From positions 1,075,097,001 through 1,075,161,000 of the forward strand of contig CM057453.1 of NCBI GenBank assembly GCA_016271365.2: a stretch of 64,000 nt of DNA, given 5' to 3'. Source of the DNA: Neoceratodus forsteri. Lineage: Eukaryota; Chordata; Ceratodontiformes; Ceratodontidae. The position numbers and the translations under genes are program-made. Shown here piece after piece: positions 11,651 to 23,100 of this stretch; the stretch's first letter is position 1, and the number at the start of each line of letters is the position of its first letter. Under the pieces are notes generated by a model, which saw only the letters and a list, made by a program, of their open reading frames with translations, did no database searches and was not told the origin of the DNA.

Positions 11651-13137
11651 TTTCCAAGCTCTCCTTGAAGCCTGTATACAACTTTATCTAGGTCTTTTGT
11701 GGACCGGCATTCTATCTTCATGTGCCCATCTTTCTCACAATTAAGGCAAAATATGTTTTCTGGGATTTGGGGTGGCCGAGGCATCACACTGGGAGCTGGG
11801 GTGGTGGTACTACCAACTGAAAACCTTGGTGCCATCTCTGTTTGCTGTGTGGTGAGCATTTGGAGACATCTTGTCACTTCTCTTACTTTCATAGTCAAGG
11901 CATTGAGTTTCGAGCTGCTGTCAGCAGGAGATGCCTGGGTTGACACCCCCAACCCCATAGCAGATGCAGTTGGATAAGGATCGGTGCCTATACTTGCAGG
12001 AGCAGCCTTCATAAAGAGTCTGTTTTTTGTTTACCTTAACTCCCTCAGCAGTTCATCCCATGGCGGCACACCCTCATTGGTCCCCACTTCGGAAGGGCCT
12101 TCCGATGCTGTGATCACTTGGGCTGCACTCTCCCTAGAATTACAATCCCCATCTTCATCTTCAACCTCCCGGAGTTCTTTTATCAAGTTACAATAGTCTG
12201 GTGGGTTACCCCTTCTGTGTGGGAGCCTTAATTGAAGGAACTGCAATTTAGAATGCTTTGCATGTTGCAGTATGTGTCCCAACCTCACATGGTTTAAGTC
12301 ACTGGTGGCTACTCCACCTTTTCACTAAGCCTTTTGCAGTGCTCTTTCCAGATGAGTAACATATGCAGACAAACTTTCCCCTGGCCATTGTTTTATACCT
12401 CAAAATTTCCACATCAAGTTCTCCCCTGACTCAATGCTCCCAAAATTGCCTTCGAGTGCAGATAGGTACTTCTGGGCAGATGCCTCAGGGTTTGTGGACC
12501 TCAGAAATTTAATGACCTCTAGGGCAGGACCCCTCAAACTTTCTGTGACATTTTTCCATTCCTCAGCCTCTGCACACTGCCATTCAGGTGCCAAAGGGGC
12601 AACACAATCCATCCAGGTCTCCCAATCATCCTCCCCTTGGGGGGTGGGGAGGGTGCCGGAGAACATTCTCAACCTTCGGTAAGAGTCGTGACTAATGGCA
12701 GGCACAGACATAGGAGCCAGCATTGGCATGGGCAGTGAAAGAGGGGCAATAATGGGTGTTGGAGTGGGAGGGGGTGTTGGGGGAGGAAATTCCCCAGGTG
12801 GCAGGAATAGTTTCTCCACAGTTTTCCCTTCCTCCAGCAACAACTTAGCAAATTTCTCCTCAAAAGTCTCAGATAGTGGGGGGGGGGCTCATTGTCCCCA
12901 GGGTCTTTACTGTCTTTAGTTATCACTCTCCAGGCAGAGAGGACTCCTTCCGGGGTGATAGTCCGCGGTACTTTGAAACTGTCTACTGGTAACCTTATAC
13001 TCTACTAACACCATGAAACTTTGGGCGAGCAGATTAGCCTGTCCACCCACCACCACAGGGTTTTGTAAACATTCAACCTTGGAAAGTACTCCTTCTACAG
13101 TGTTCTTATTGGTACCCAGGGGAATATCCAGGATAGG
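11647..13137 (-). pseudogene. Gypsy gag, PNMA-like, main part
   Basis: The gag reads in several frames. An N-terminal part at 13137-12930 contains VVVGGQANLLAQSF and then, in another frame, VPRTITPEGVL. This matches the RRM-like N-terminal domain of the vertebrate PNMA (paraneoplastic Ma) proteins. A capsid part at 12400-12843 holds YRRLRMFSGTLPTPQGEDDW, then ESLRGPALEVIKFL, the signature block of PNMA-type capsids. A zinc knuckle follows near 11750: CLNCEKDGHMKIEC (C-x2-C-x4-H-x4-C). A proline-rich linker lies at about 12730-12800. The first codons of gag are at 16400-16484, separated by a solo LTR. Gag would form the particle shell and bind RNA. Frame breaks near 12990, 12300 and 12020 make it defective. 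Confidence 0.85.
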
Positions 13138-16100
13138 TGTAACCCCCCTACAAATGGGGGGTTCCTAAAAGCCTTCTAGGAGCTTGCTTAAGTGTTTCCC
13201 TTGCCTGCTGGCGTTCGGTGTTTAAGCCGTTATAATGGCACTGTGAGTGCTGGTAGAGCCTCCACATACTGTCTCTTTAAGAGCTGTCTGCTTGCAGACA
13301 TAATTGATGCCTTTCAAGGGGTGCTGGTGCTTTTCTGCTCGAATTCCGCCTGAACTGCTGGGTAATCGCTTCATTTTGCGGTCACTGAAGGTGCAAAGGT
13401 AGCCCCTCTAAAAGATATATTGGTTTCCCTGCAAACATTTAAGGCATTAGTAATGTTGTAGTTTGTCTAACCTGCTTTTGTTGCAGCTGGGACTTTGTGT
13501 GTGTTGCCCCTCCATTTTGGACCTAAACTGCTGTGCTGGGTCAATGGAATAAGGGGAGCTATAAAATGGAGACTGTTTGGATCAACTAGAATTCGGACTC
13601 TTCTGGGAGCTGGCTTACAATGGGGATGTACAACTAGTAATTCTGGGAAGTGAAGTTTTGGACCTTGGTGCCTTTTTGCACCAACTGAGAGAGCTTTGGA
13701 GTGATTGGCAGCTTAGTCCACCAACTGGACTGGGTGGCGCCCAAGGAGAATGCTCTGCCCTGTGACTGGGAGGTCAGATCAGTTGTGACCATGAGGAGAG
13801 AATGAGCTCTGTGCTTCTGCGTTGTATAGTTTCACACGGGAAGTGCATGATGGGCCTGAAGTTGGTCTGTTGCCATTGCAAGCTCGAATTGGACTGAATC
13901 TGAGGTGACTGAAAGGAAGGAAGGAAGGCTGAAAAGTGGAAACCAGGCTCACCCTGTAGAAGACTGGAGAAATTGCTGAATCGCATGCAGTCTGTCAGGA
14001 ACTGAAGCTGCACTATGAACTCCCGGGTATTTGCATTAAGTGTGATCGGGACCTAGGAGCAGCTGCCTGGTATAGTAATTTCCTTTACATATAAATGTGT
14101 TGAATGCTAGTGAAGAATAGCTATTCCGGTTCTCTTGTCGCCATGTGGTGTAAGTCGAAAGCCGAACTGAATGTAATCGAACTAAATCCGTCTGCTAGTC
14201 AAAGCAGTTGGGCCTGACCAGTAGAATCTAATCTCCCTGTCTTGTTTGTCTGGTGATCCAGAACAGCCATCTGCATGAGGTTCTCAGCGTGGGGTAGTGT
14301 GAGTACAAATCAGGGCATCCCCCTGCAACCTGTTAACAATCACCAGTGTTTCATCTGATTTTCTTTATTTCATTTCTTCAAGAACTGAGCCATCTGGCTC
14401 CGGATTACAATTGGGTGTTGTGCATATCTTTTCCTACAGGGCCAATTCATCTGCACCTGTCGGCCAGCTCTGGGCAACGGACCTGGCTAGCCCCCCCCAA
14501 CTTGGGTACCCAGAGTGTGACTTTTAAGACCCTGTATGAGTGTACAGTACTGTGATTTTTAATTCTGCCAATCAGCTTGATCTCCCCCTCCTGTGTTCCA
14601 CTTCCTTAAAACTCATTCCTTCCTGATGACGCCATATGGCGTCCTAAATCATGTGCTGTAGTGCCTGATGATGCTGATTGGCATCCATGTCTTTTTCTTG
14701 GTGCAGCTCGAGCATTTGTTTACATTTGATGAATTGAGTTGTACCAGCTAATAGGGGACATCGTACCCTTAATGATTTTACCTAATATAATATGCGTTCC
14801 CATTGGCTATTTTTGAGAAAACAAGCCTTAATACATAAATAAATAAATTTACTATTTTTTGCATGTGCTGTGAAAAATGTATTATGTTCATTCTGCCATT
14901 AGTTTGTCTTGTAACAACAAATCATCTTGTTTTAGTGTAACATGTTAAGCTGATCAGGTTGACACTATAATTAATTTCATAACTTATATATTTTTTTTAT
15001 TCGAGCACTCCGATTGGCCGTCACAACTTTTGGTGTATTTTTTATGTCTTTTGGGGTATTTTTCTACAATAACATGTTGTCGCTGATATCATGATTGTTA
15101 TAACTATTAGTCTATTTATACCACTAAATGAACTGAACATTTCTGTATGTAAAAATCGCGCTCTGTGATTGGTCAGATTTTCTGACATCATCAGTTCTGT
15201 ATTTAATTGGTATAAAGGGACTGTCTTAGATGCAGGCTCCATCTCCCTGATGAAGCCTTAGTTGTCGAAGCACCAGGGAACCTGCACGCAGATCTTTTTG
15301 TTGTGCCTTCCACTGTTCTATTCAATGTGTGTGCCTGAAACGTTAGACTAAATCCTTATTTAGCATTCAAGCAAGGACTCATATTTTTTTACACCCATCA
15401 CTGGAGGGAAAGTGGCTCTCTGGGCTCTGGAGTGTACAGTGATTTTTTTTTTTTGATGTTTCAGTTAGGGGTCGCAGCCCTCACCTGCACCTGCCCTTGC
15501 TCTGTAGTGTGTCACCATTTGGTCATAGTGATCCTCACTGTTGCCATGCTTGCTCTATGCTTATTGCACACATCGCTATTTCCATTAACCAGTCAGAGCA
15601 CACACTGGTGCAGGAAGAGCATGGTGACTGGACACTTAGTTTCAAGATGGAGGTGCTGCTCTTATCCTAAAATACACACTTCATTTTGGTGCCAAAGCGT
15701 CGATTTGTAATCTGTATTTACTTGATTTGTTTTTATTTTTAATTATGATAAAAGTTTTCATAGTTGTCACTTTGTTCATTTTGGGATAATTTCTGGTCAT
15801 CCTGTGTGATCACATCTTATGAATCCAGCTGGCATTCCTGATGGGAGAGAGTGTTTCTTGTGTATGTACTAGATGATGTCACATGAATTCAGCACCTTTT
15901 GTTACTTTTTAAAGAGCTTATGTTCGGATTATGGCTATGTTAAAACCTATGTGGCATTTTGCTCCCTGCGTTATGGATGATAAGTGGGTTAGAATGAGTT
16001 AAATAAACCAGATTTGATGTTATTGACTTTAAACTGTCTGAAGCGTCAGTACCTATATAGCAGACATTGCATTGGTTTGTGTATGTCGATCAACTTTATT

Positions 16101-16399
16101 TTACAGGGGGTCCTCCGAGACGAACTTCAGAATCGGTCTTGAGGGTAAGTGGTACCTTATGATTGAACCGTGTGTACATGTGGGGTACTGGTACTGTAAT
16201 TCCTGTGAATTGTGTGGATCCTTAGAGGGATTAGAAGGGGGTCTCAGTGTCCCAGAGAGCTGTGACCAAACTCGACCAACCATTACAAACCCTGACCTCT
16301 GGGTCGAGGCACCCGCCATAGAACCTAGGCCCCTCAACCTGTTGGTAGTCCAGCAGGCAGGGTTAGTAGCCCTTGGGATAGCGCCACCTAGGGGTTACA
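13138..16399 (+). repeat. Solo LTR of a related gypsy, inverted inside gag
   Basis: It starts tgtaacccccctacaaatgg and ends ccacctaggggttaca. It lies in the opposite orientation to the two host LTRs and is clearly more divergent from them than they are from each other. Flanking 4-mers are tagg (13134-13137) and taag (16400-16403), which fits a 4-bp target duplication with one change. Gag coding sequence lies on both sides, and only an LTR is present, so the body of the invading element was lost by LTR recombination. It is 3.26 kb long because about 1.5 kb of unrelated DNA sits inside it. Confidence 0.85.
14530..16100. other. Unidentified insertion inside the solo LTR
   Basis: The solo LTR aligns by eye with the other LTRs up to about 14525 (ggtacccagagtgtgac) and again from about 16165, so roughly 1.5 kb between is extra. 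It is AT-rich, with no open frame of note. At 15249-15275 it reads ctccctgatgaagccttagt followed by tgtcgaagc. This resembles the CTGATGA...GAAA theme seen at ends of Penelope-like elements and hammerhead-bearing retroelements. That resemblance is weak and the family is not established. Confidence 0.45.
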
Positions 16400-16484
16400 T
16401 AAGTATAGCATTTTGGGGGTCGATCTCCTGCCCAGTACACCACCCCACCAACTGGTATACAGCCACTTCTGTCGGGGTAGCCAT
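16400..16484 (-). pseudogene. First codons of gypsy gag, cut off by the solo LTR
   Basis: On the minus strand an ATG at 16484-16482 opens a short frame containing VGWCTGQEIDPQNAIL up to the solo LTR at 16399. The WC...ID...+IL pattern matches the first residues of the PNMA-type N-terminal domain. The rest of that domain resumes on the far side of the LTR, below 13137. It lies 68 nt downstream of the 5' LTR edge, a normal gag leader length. Its small size makes the call depend on context. Confidence 0.7.
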
Positions 16485-16531
16485 TTATTTTTAACAGCAA
16501 TTCGCAAATTTGGTCACTAGGCGATGCTAAT

Positions 16532-16549
16532 CCCAGTGCTGAGCCTCCA
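16532..16549 (-). promoter_or_regulatory. Candidate primer-binding site (tRNA-Thr-like)
   Basis: Three bases inside the 5' LTR edge the minus strand reads TGGAGGCTCAGCACTGGG. It begins with the TGG complementary to a tRNA 3' CCA. The string resembles the complement of vertebrate tRNA-Thr(AGU) ends (TGGAGGCACCGCTGGG) with a few changes. Position and TGG start support the call; tRNA identity is tentative. Confidence 0.55.
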
Positions 16550-16552
16550 AGA

Positions 16553-18567
16553 TGTAACACCTAGGTGGCACTATCCCAAGGGCTACTACCCCAGCCTGCT
16601 TGGCTAGTAGCAGGTTACGGGGCCTGAGTTCTGAAACAGGTGCCTCCACCCGGAGGTCAGAGTTGGTAGTGGTTAAGCTAACCTGTGCACAGCCCTCCGG
16701 GACACTGTAACCCCCCCTCTTTCCCATCTAGTGGCCTGAACACTGTACAGTAATCACTTTCACAATACCCCTGGTACACCACACAAGTACCCACACTGTT
16801 TGCACTTACCACCAGGGCTGGTTCCTCTGGCTCAACCCTGGGGGCCCCCTGTAAAACAAGGTTATGCACAGCAAATAGCAGCAGTATAGTACTTTGAGCA
16901 CAAACTGGAACCACAGTCAGATTACATGCAGAAAAAGTTAGATCTGATTTATTCAGGGGACTTGAACAAGGAAGGGGCAAAATCAGGTTAATTAGCTTAA
17001 AGGTTATATCAATCAAGCAGTTATGCATGCGCTTTGAGTCCCTCCACACAGTCACACCTCTGGGTACCCAGGTGGAGAAGAAATGGGCTAGCCAGAACTG
17101 TTGCCTGGGGTTGCAGCTGGTTGGGGCCCTGTGATGGAAAACACAACATGCACTGTACACAATATTTGTAATCCGGAACCAGAGGGCTCAGTTCATAGTT
17201 CTTCCAGGTCGCACCTGGAAACGAGCGGATGTACGCTTAGTATGCTTATCTGGTTAATCTCGTTAATAAATAAATAAATAAAGGAAACGAAACAACAAGA
17301 CAATCAGATGACACACTCAGATTAAGCTGTTGTTGCAGGGAGCTACCCTGGTATTTACTCACGATACCCAAGAATGAACACAGGCTGGGCGAAAATCGAG
17401 ACTGCAGGTGGTTGATCTGGAATGCCAGGAGAAGCAGGGCCCACACGAGTTGCAGAGGCATCATTCCTGTTCAAGCATGGAGCAGGGGGCTGATCCCCAG
17501 GCAGGTGTCTAGTTGATGGCTTCTCTGTGCAGTAGGTAGTCTGTCTGGGCCAGTGTGGCAAGGCCCAGACCGGATGGCAAGAAATTCAGATGCAGTCCGT
17601 TTTGGGCTGGATACAGCTTCCAGCAAGCAGAATACAGTTCACACAGTGGGGAACTAACTCACGACCCACTAGCAGCTCATAGCACATTTACATGTACGGA
17701 AATTCTACTGTACCAGGCAAAGCGCTCCCCAGTCACAATCGCAAAGTCTCTGCACACACTGGGAGCTTAGGGGTAGCTGGAACTCCTGACAGGCCAATCG
17801 CATTCAGCAAAATCTTCGGTCTTCTTCAGGTTGAGCCTGGCCCACTTCAGTAGCTTACTTTAGTCACACAAACGTGGATTTAGTCCAAAATAATTCTCTT
17901 CTCTCCCTCTCAGGAGCAGCAGCAGATATGCAAGCCAAAAACTCAGCTCTTTCAGTTTTCCCATGCGAATCCACTCAGGATTGCTGCCCAAATTACACTT
18001 GAGCTCTTCTCATTTCACTTCCAAGCTCAGAACTAACTGAAAATTGCAAGCAGCCCGGGACTTCCCCAAGATCCAAAAGGTTTGATTGGCTGATTTGGCT
18101 GTCAATCAAAGCAAGAGCTCCCCCTTCAGTTGCAAAAAAGGCACAAAAAGTTCAAAGCTACAGTTCCCACAGATTTTGACTTCAGATAGCTTCTGTAGTC
18201 TGGCTACATTTTAGGTCCCACCAGAACTGATTGGTCCAATTTGCAGTCAATGACCAAGATAGTGGAGATAAAGCAAAACAGTCCTTGCTACAAAGAAAGC
18301 AGGTTAGACAAACTACATTATCATTATCACTCTAAATGATTTTCAGCAAACAGTTACATCTTTCAACAGAGCTCCCTCTCAGATTACTTAGGCTGTAATC
18401 AGGCAGCTCTTAAAGAGACAGCACACAGAGGCTATACAGGCTCTGGTAATCACATTTAAACTGCTAATCACATTTAAACTGCTAAAATGCAGGACACCAA
18501 CCTGGCAGTGAGCAGTGGCAAGCTCAAAGAAGACTTTTTGGGAACCCCCATTTGTAGGGGGGTTACA
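16553..18567 (-). repeat. 5' LTR of the gypsy element
   Basis: On the plus strand it runs from tgtaacacctaggtgg to ccatttgtaggggggttaca and aligns with 4740-6654 throughout. It is 2015 bp against 1915 bp, mainly because of an L2-tail insertion at 17198-17280 and a short duplication near 18455-18485 (cacatttaaactgcta twice). As the promoter-bearing LTR of a minus-strand element it lies at the high-coordinate end. It abuts L1 ORF2 sequence at 18568. Confidence 0.92.
17198..17280 (+). mobile_element. Very short L2-type 3' tail inserted in the 5' LTR
   Basis: This segment of about 83 bp is absent from the other LTR. It reads ccaggtcgcacctggaaacg, then tatctggttaatc, and ends in taaataaataaata. 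The same pattern closes the L2 at 61690-61772 and the SINE at 48820. It is a severely 5'-truncated L2-family insertion made after the gypsy element integrated. Confidence 0.8.
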
Positions 18568-18773
18568 GTACCATCCTGGTTACAGCGTCTTCAACACTTA
18601 TCTGACTTATCAGCAGTAAAATATTTGTACGGGAGAGAGTAAAGAAAAAACCCAGTAGTGTCTTCCATTTTAATTCCCTGTACCCTGGGAATTTGGGGGT
18701 TTTAGTGCCCAGGTTAATAACTCTTTCCTAAGTCTGTTCTGTGATTTGTTCTCTTGACTGTTCCTGCTGCCAG
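18568..18773 (-). pseudogene. L1 ORF2 C-terminal piece 2
   Basis: This stretch between the gypsy LTR and the hAT reads on the minus strand as degraded L1 ORF2: KMEDTTGFFLYSLPYKYFTA, then RCNQDGT next to the LTR. In L1 this part sits just before the PYHIFWTCP motif found at 4700. The final 8 bases (18766-18773, gctgccag) are the hAT target duplication. Stops are present. Confidence 0.75.
18766..18773. repeat. Left 8-bp target duplication of the hAT
   Basis: The octamer gctgccag directly precedes the element start TAGTGGTGGG. An identical octamer follows the other end at 31519-31526. Eight base pairs is the standard hAT target duplication length. Confidence 0.9.
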
Positions 18774-20105
18774 TAGTGGTGGGTGAAGTGGGCTCAATCC
18801 GCTCCATGAAGTGATTCGCGGAGCAAAGATGGATTCGTGAAGTGCTCCGCAATGTGAAGCAGAGTACTTTGCATCATAATGAGGAACATGAAGTCCATTG
18901 GAAGCAATGACTTTGCGTTACTCCACCTCCCCTGGCCACTACTCTGCCAAATTTAAGGCAAAGTGCATTGCAGGCAGTGCACTTCGCTTCACTTCGCCTT
19001 GTGTTTGAGCTTCAAAGGCAAATTTTGCAGTGATTCATGGGATTTCAGATCACATGGGCTTTATATTAATCTGCACAGCCTCAGTTCAGGGTAGTATGAG
19101 TAGGAAGGAGTAGGAGACAGTGTGCTCTGATTGCTGTCTGTGATAGGAATCTTGTAAAAGCGGTTCAAAAAGCATTTTTGCTTTTTTTTGGATCCAACTT
19201 TAGTTCATCGATTGTAGAAAACCCTCCTGTGCACACAGCATCAAGCGTTTTTGTTTTTGTGTGGATTTTGAATGTTAATTTACAACATTGAGTGTGTGTG
19301 GTGAAAGACAGTGAAAGTGTGCTTTGGTGGAGGGGCGTATCTGTGGTGTAGGTAGACTTAAGTTGGAGAAACAGTGATTTCTTTGTTTTTTGGTTATATT
19401 TTTGTTTTATAACTAACTGTGTTAATGTACACACAATAATATTGTCAGTATTAGTAGAAATGTTCTTGCTGTTTGTTGTGTACATGCGGTGCAGCAGTTC
19501 AGAAGTTCAGGTTGTTTACATAACAAATTTACAATACGTAACGTGGCATAGTACTAACTTTTGCATTTGCGATGCATTCCTCGTTTAGCATTGTACACAA
19601 ACTGTTCTGTGTGTGAGTGTGTGTGCAGTGTTGCATGTATCAAATAATACACCTTTTATTGTGCCACAGACTAGTGTAATTGCAGGCGCAGCAGCGTGAA
19701 CCTGCTATCCACTGCAGCAGCCTGATTTTGTACTGCGAACTTAGTATCTGTTCTTAGTTTTGCTGCTTGTAGTGCCATAAAAATCAGCACTGTCTGCATT
19801 CAGTGCTCCACCACCCACCCCCACGTTCAAAAGGTATTTTTTACCAGATTGGATTGTTTTTGTGACCTCATCAGTACCACTGGTTACTGAAGTTGTTTTA
19901 ATTCTGTGACAGTCTCAGAGTAGTCTTTTATCTTTTGCTGAAGCCACAGTTGTTTATTTCGCTTCACATCCAGTGTCCCTCCAATCAGAGAGTGAATGTA
20001 CCAAAATCTGAATTTGGTTATAATATTTGTGGTTGATCCCCCAAAATGCCTGCAAAGTGATGTGCAAGCAAAGCTGTTTCTCGCCATGGCAAAATTGGCT
20101 GTAAG
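18774..20105 (+). promoter_or_regulatory. hAT 5' terminal and untranslated region
   Basis: This is noncoding DNA between the left terminus and the first transposase ATG. The first 250 bp is rich in repeated GAAGTG, CTTCGC and TTCACTTCGCC motifs in both orientations, plausible subterminal transposase-binding sites. The whole block recurs inverted at 53970-54889, showing that it belongs to the family and is not chance sequence. No promoter can be fixed from sequence alone. Confidence 0.6.
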
Positions 20106-23100
20106 ATGGTCTGTGGGCATGGTAGTAGTACGCAGAAGCAGAAGTGCATTGTTGATGTGAGGAAAGGTATTTCCCCTGCAATGTTTTTTACAGCCCAGTC
20201 AGTAGCTTCACTCATAGTTGGAGGAGATGATGTTTACCTAGCTGGTAGTGTTAGTGTTACTGGTGTTAGTGGTGGTGGAGGTAGTATTAGTATTGTTGCA
20301 TCAAGTTCTAATTCTGACCAGTGTACTGTATCCAAAAATACTGAGTGTGAAGCAGTGCAAGTGAGTGGCAGCGTAGATGATGTCATACTTTCCAGTAACA
20401 TCCCAGGAACTGAAGCTGAGGATTCTGATAATCATGTCAACGATAGCATACAATGTGATATTCCGTCCACCGTGTCACTTAACGTCACACATTTTCCATG
20501 CAGTGATTCACAGTGTGGTGAAAAAATATTAGCTGATGGTGGTGTAGATGTTGATGATGAATGTGATGATGATGGTGATGATGTTGCTGTTGTTGCAACA
20601 TGCAGTCCACATGCTAGCATCCAAGCAGAAGATATGGATGTGTGTGACGTTGACGAATATGATGCTGATGTAATTGACCCCAGTTGGGAACTGGAGAAAA
20701 AGAAATTAAAAGTGGCTGTGTCTGAGTCTGTTTGCAGGAAACCCCCCCCCCAAAAAAAAACTTGTGATCTACTAGTTTTAGTTGATGATGATGATGACCC
20801 AGTAATCAATATGATAGGTAGTCATGGTGGTCAGTTGCAGTCCAGGTGTGCAGTGCCCAAACATCACATGCCCCCCACTTCAGTGCTTAAAATAATGGAC
20901 TTAAATAAGCCACATCATGGACATGTTAAAAGCAGAGCATCACAATCCCTTGTTTGGGATTTTTTTGTTCAAGATGCAAATGATGATTCAGTTGTAATCT
21001 GCCAGGTTTGCCATGTGCGTGTGAGTTGAGGTAAAAAGGGGAGCCATCTGGGCACAGGAGGACAGCATAAGCATCTTAAGAATAGGCACTTGGCACTGTG
21101 GACCCAGCACAAACTGGCTGCTAATACCACAGTGAGGCGTTCACCCGCGTCACCGGCAACCATAGCCAGCATGTTATCCCCTTCCATGACTGTTAAGCCC
21201 AGTAGGAAATTAAACATGTGTAGTGGTGCGGTAATAAGAGCAGAGGATTACTACAGGCACAATGAGGTGGAGGACCATAATGACTTTGACATGTTGTTCA
21301 GTGCTGGTGAGAGTAGCAGTTTTGGTGGTGGTGGTGAATGCAGTATGTCTAGTGCAAATGGTACATCAACCCCGGTTGGCAAATCTGGCAAAATAACAGC
21401 ATTTCTGGGTTTGTCATCATCATCACCTGTGCAACCGTCTTCATCAAATGTCCACACTCCACCCCCTGCCAATGCCATTCATGACAGAGCACAAGCGTTT
21501 GTGATCAACACACCCCATGTAAAACATTTAAGTCAGCCCACGTTACAGAGTGTTTTTGTGCATAAGCTGAAGTAGCCCCCCCCGAATCATACAGTGTCAC
21601 GTGAACTCAATGTTGCTGTAGCAGAAATGCTGGCAATTGATCTTTTGCCCTTCTTCTTTGTGGAGAATTCTGGGTTCCAGTGTTTTGCTGCATGTGCCTG
21701 TCCAAAATGAAAAGTCCCATCCAGGACATACTTTTCTACCCGTGCTGTCCCCAAGTTGTTCTGCACTGTGACCGACTCAGTAAGACATGTCCGTCAACAT
21801 TCCTCCTCTCCATTCATCCATTTAAGTATGGATATGTGGACAAGTGGCAAAACAGCGGGGAGTTCATATTTGTGTATAACTGCACACTGGGCGCAGGTGC
21901 CGAGGATTGTTTGTGATGTTGGTAGTGTGAATAATCAGTGCAGTAAGGTGGATTGTCGCGGTAGCAATCTTCCAGGAATTCAACAGCATGCACTGATTGC
22001 TATGCACAGTGTGACCTGTTCACACACTGTTGAGAACACGTTGGACGTGATACTGACTGAAATTGACAGATGGCTAAACCCTCTGTCCCTGAGAGCTGGG
22101 TTCATAACAAGTGACAATGGGTCAAATGTGGTGAAATGCATCACGAATGGTGTTTTTTTCCGTGTTCCATGCATGGCCCACTGTTTAAATCTTGTGGTTC
22201 AGGAGTTTCTGCAGCACCCTGATAGAAAGGAAATGCTGACCGTTGCACGATATATCTGCTCTCACTTTTCAAGATCTTGAAAGGCCTGTGACCAACTGCG
22301 GCAGTTGCAGATACAAAGCAGCCTGCCTCAGCACCGCTTGAAGCCGGAGGTTGTCACCCGATGGAACTCCACTTTATACATGGCAGAGAGGTTGTATGAA
22401 CAATACAAATCCATCTCAGAATATCTTGTTATGCACACTAGCCGTAACAGTTCCGGGGCCTCCATGTCTATGACGACTGAACAGTGGCACCTCATGGACT
22501 CTGTAATAACAATTTTTTGGCCTTTTGAACATGTCACACAGGCAGTGAGTGGTGAGTTTGCCTCCATTAGCTAATCACTTCCACTGCTGTGGGTGCTGAG
22601 GCAGACATTGGTGAATGTACAGCATAGCTTTGATGTTGCCGGAGACGGTGGTAGCAATATGCTGCTGCAACACATGCTGACAGTATTCGACCAGAATCGT
22701 TACATTGTGAGCATTCAGTGTAGAGACAACTTTGCCATAGCAACAATGCTGGACCTATGATACAAATGTGAAATTGCATCAATACTGGAGGGAGGGCCTG
22801 AACAGGTAAAAAATATCAGTGGTCAACTGGTGTGCTTGGTTCATGGAGCACAGAAGTCACGTGCCAAGGTAAGCAAACCTCAGCAGCATAATCCAGCTGA
22901 AGGTGTACCTGGAGGACTATCAAGCATATCCTGCAAGGGGAAGGGGACTGCAGTTCCAGGTGGTCTGTCATCCAAAGTGCCTGGCATCAACCCGCTTTGG
23001 AAGGCTTTGTTCCAAGTGGGTATTTGTGAAATAAATGATTCGGGAGAACAGGATGATGCATCAACAATTGGACTTAGTGTGACACAGAGAATGGTTGAGT

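Larger units (their letters stand above)
4740..18567 (-). mobile_element. Ty3/gypsy LTR retrotransposon, with nested solo LTR
   Basis: The element has two same-orientation LTRs of 1.9 and 2.0 kb with TGTAAC...GTTACA ends. A minus-strand gag and pol lie between them, in the order protease, reverse transcriptase, RNase H, integrase typical of Ty3/gypsy. A primer-binding site lies 3 nt from the 5' LTR. Without the backward solo LTR inside gag the internal region is about 6.6 kb. Flanking 4-mers (ttac and gtac) agree at 3 of 4 positions, so the target duplication is imperfect. The element sits inside L1 ORF2. Gag and pol carry several frameshifts and stops and the polymerase box is altered, so it is not autonomous. 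By eye the two LTRs differ at several per cent of positions, which means an old insertion. Confidence 0.92.

Noticed and set aside
20528..20810. Acidic Asp/Val-rich stretch as a separate transcription-activation gene
   Set aside because: It is in frame with the BED finger of the hAT transposase and belongs to its N-terminal region.
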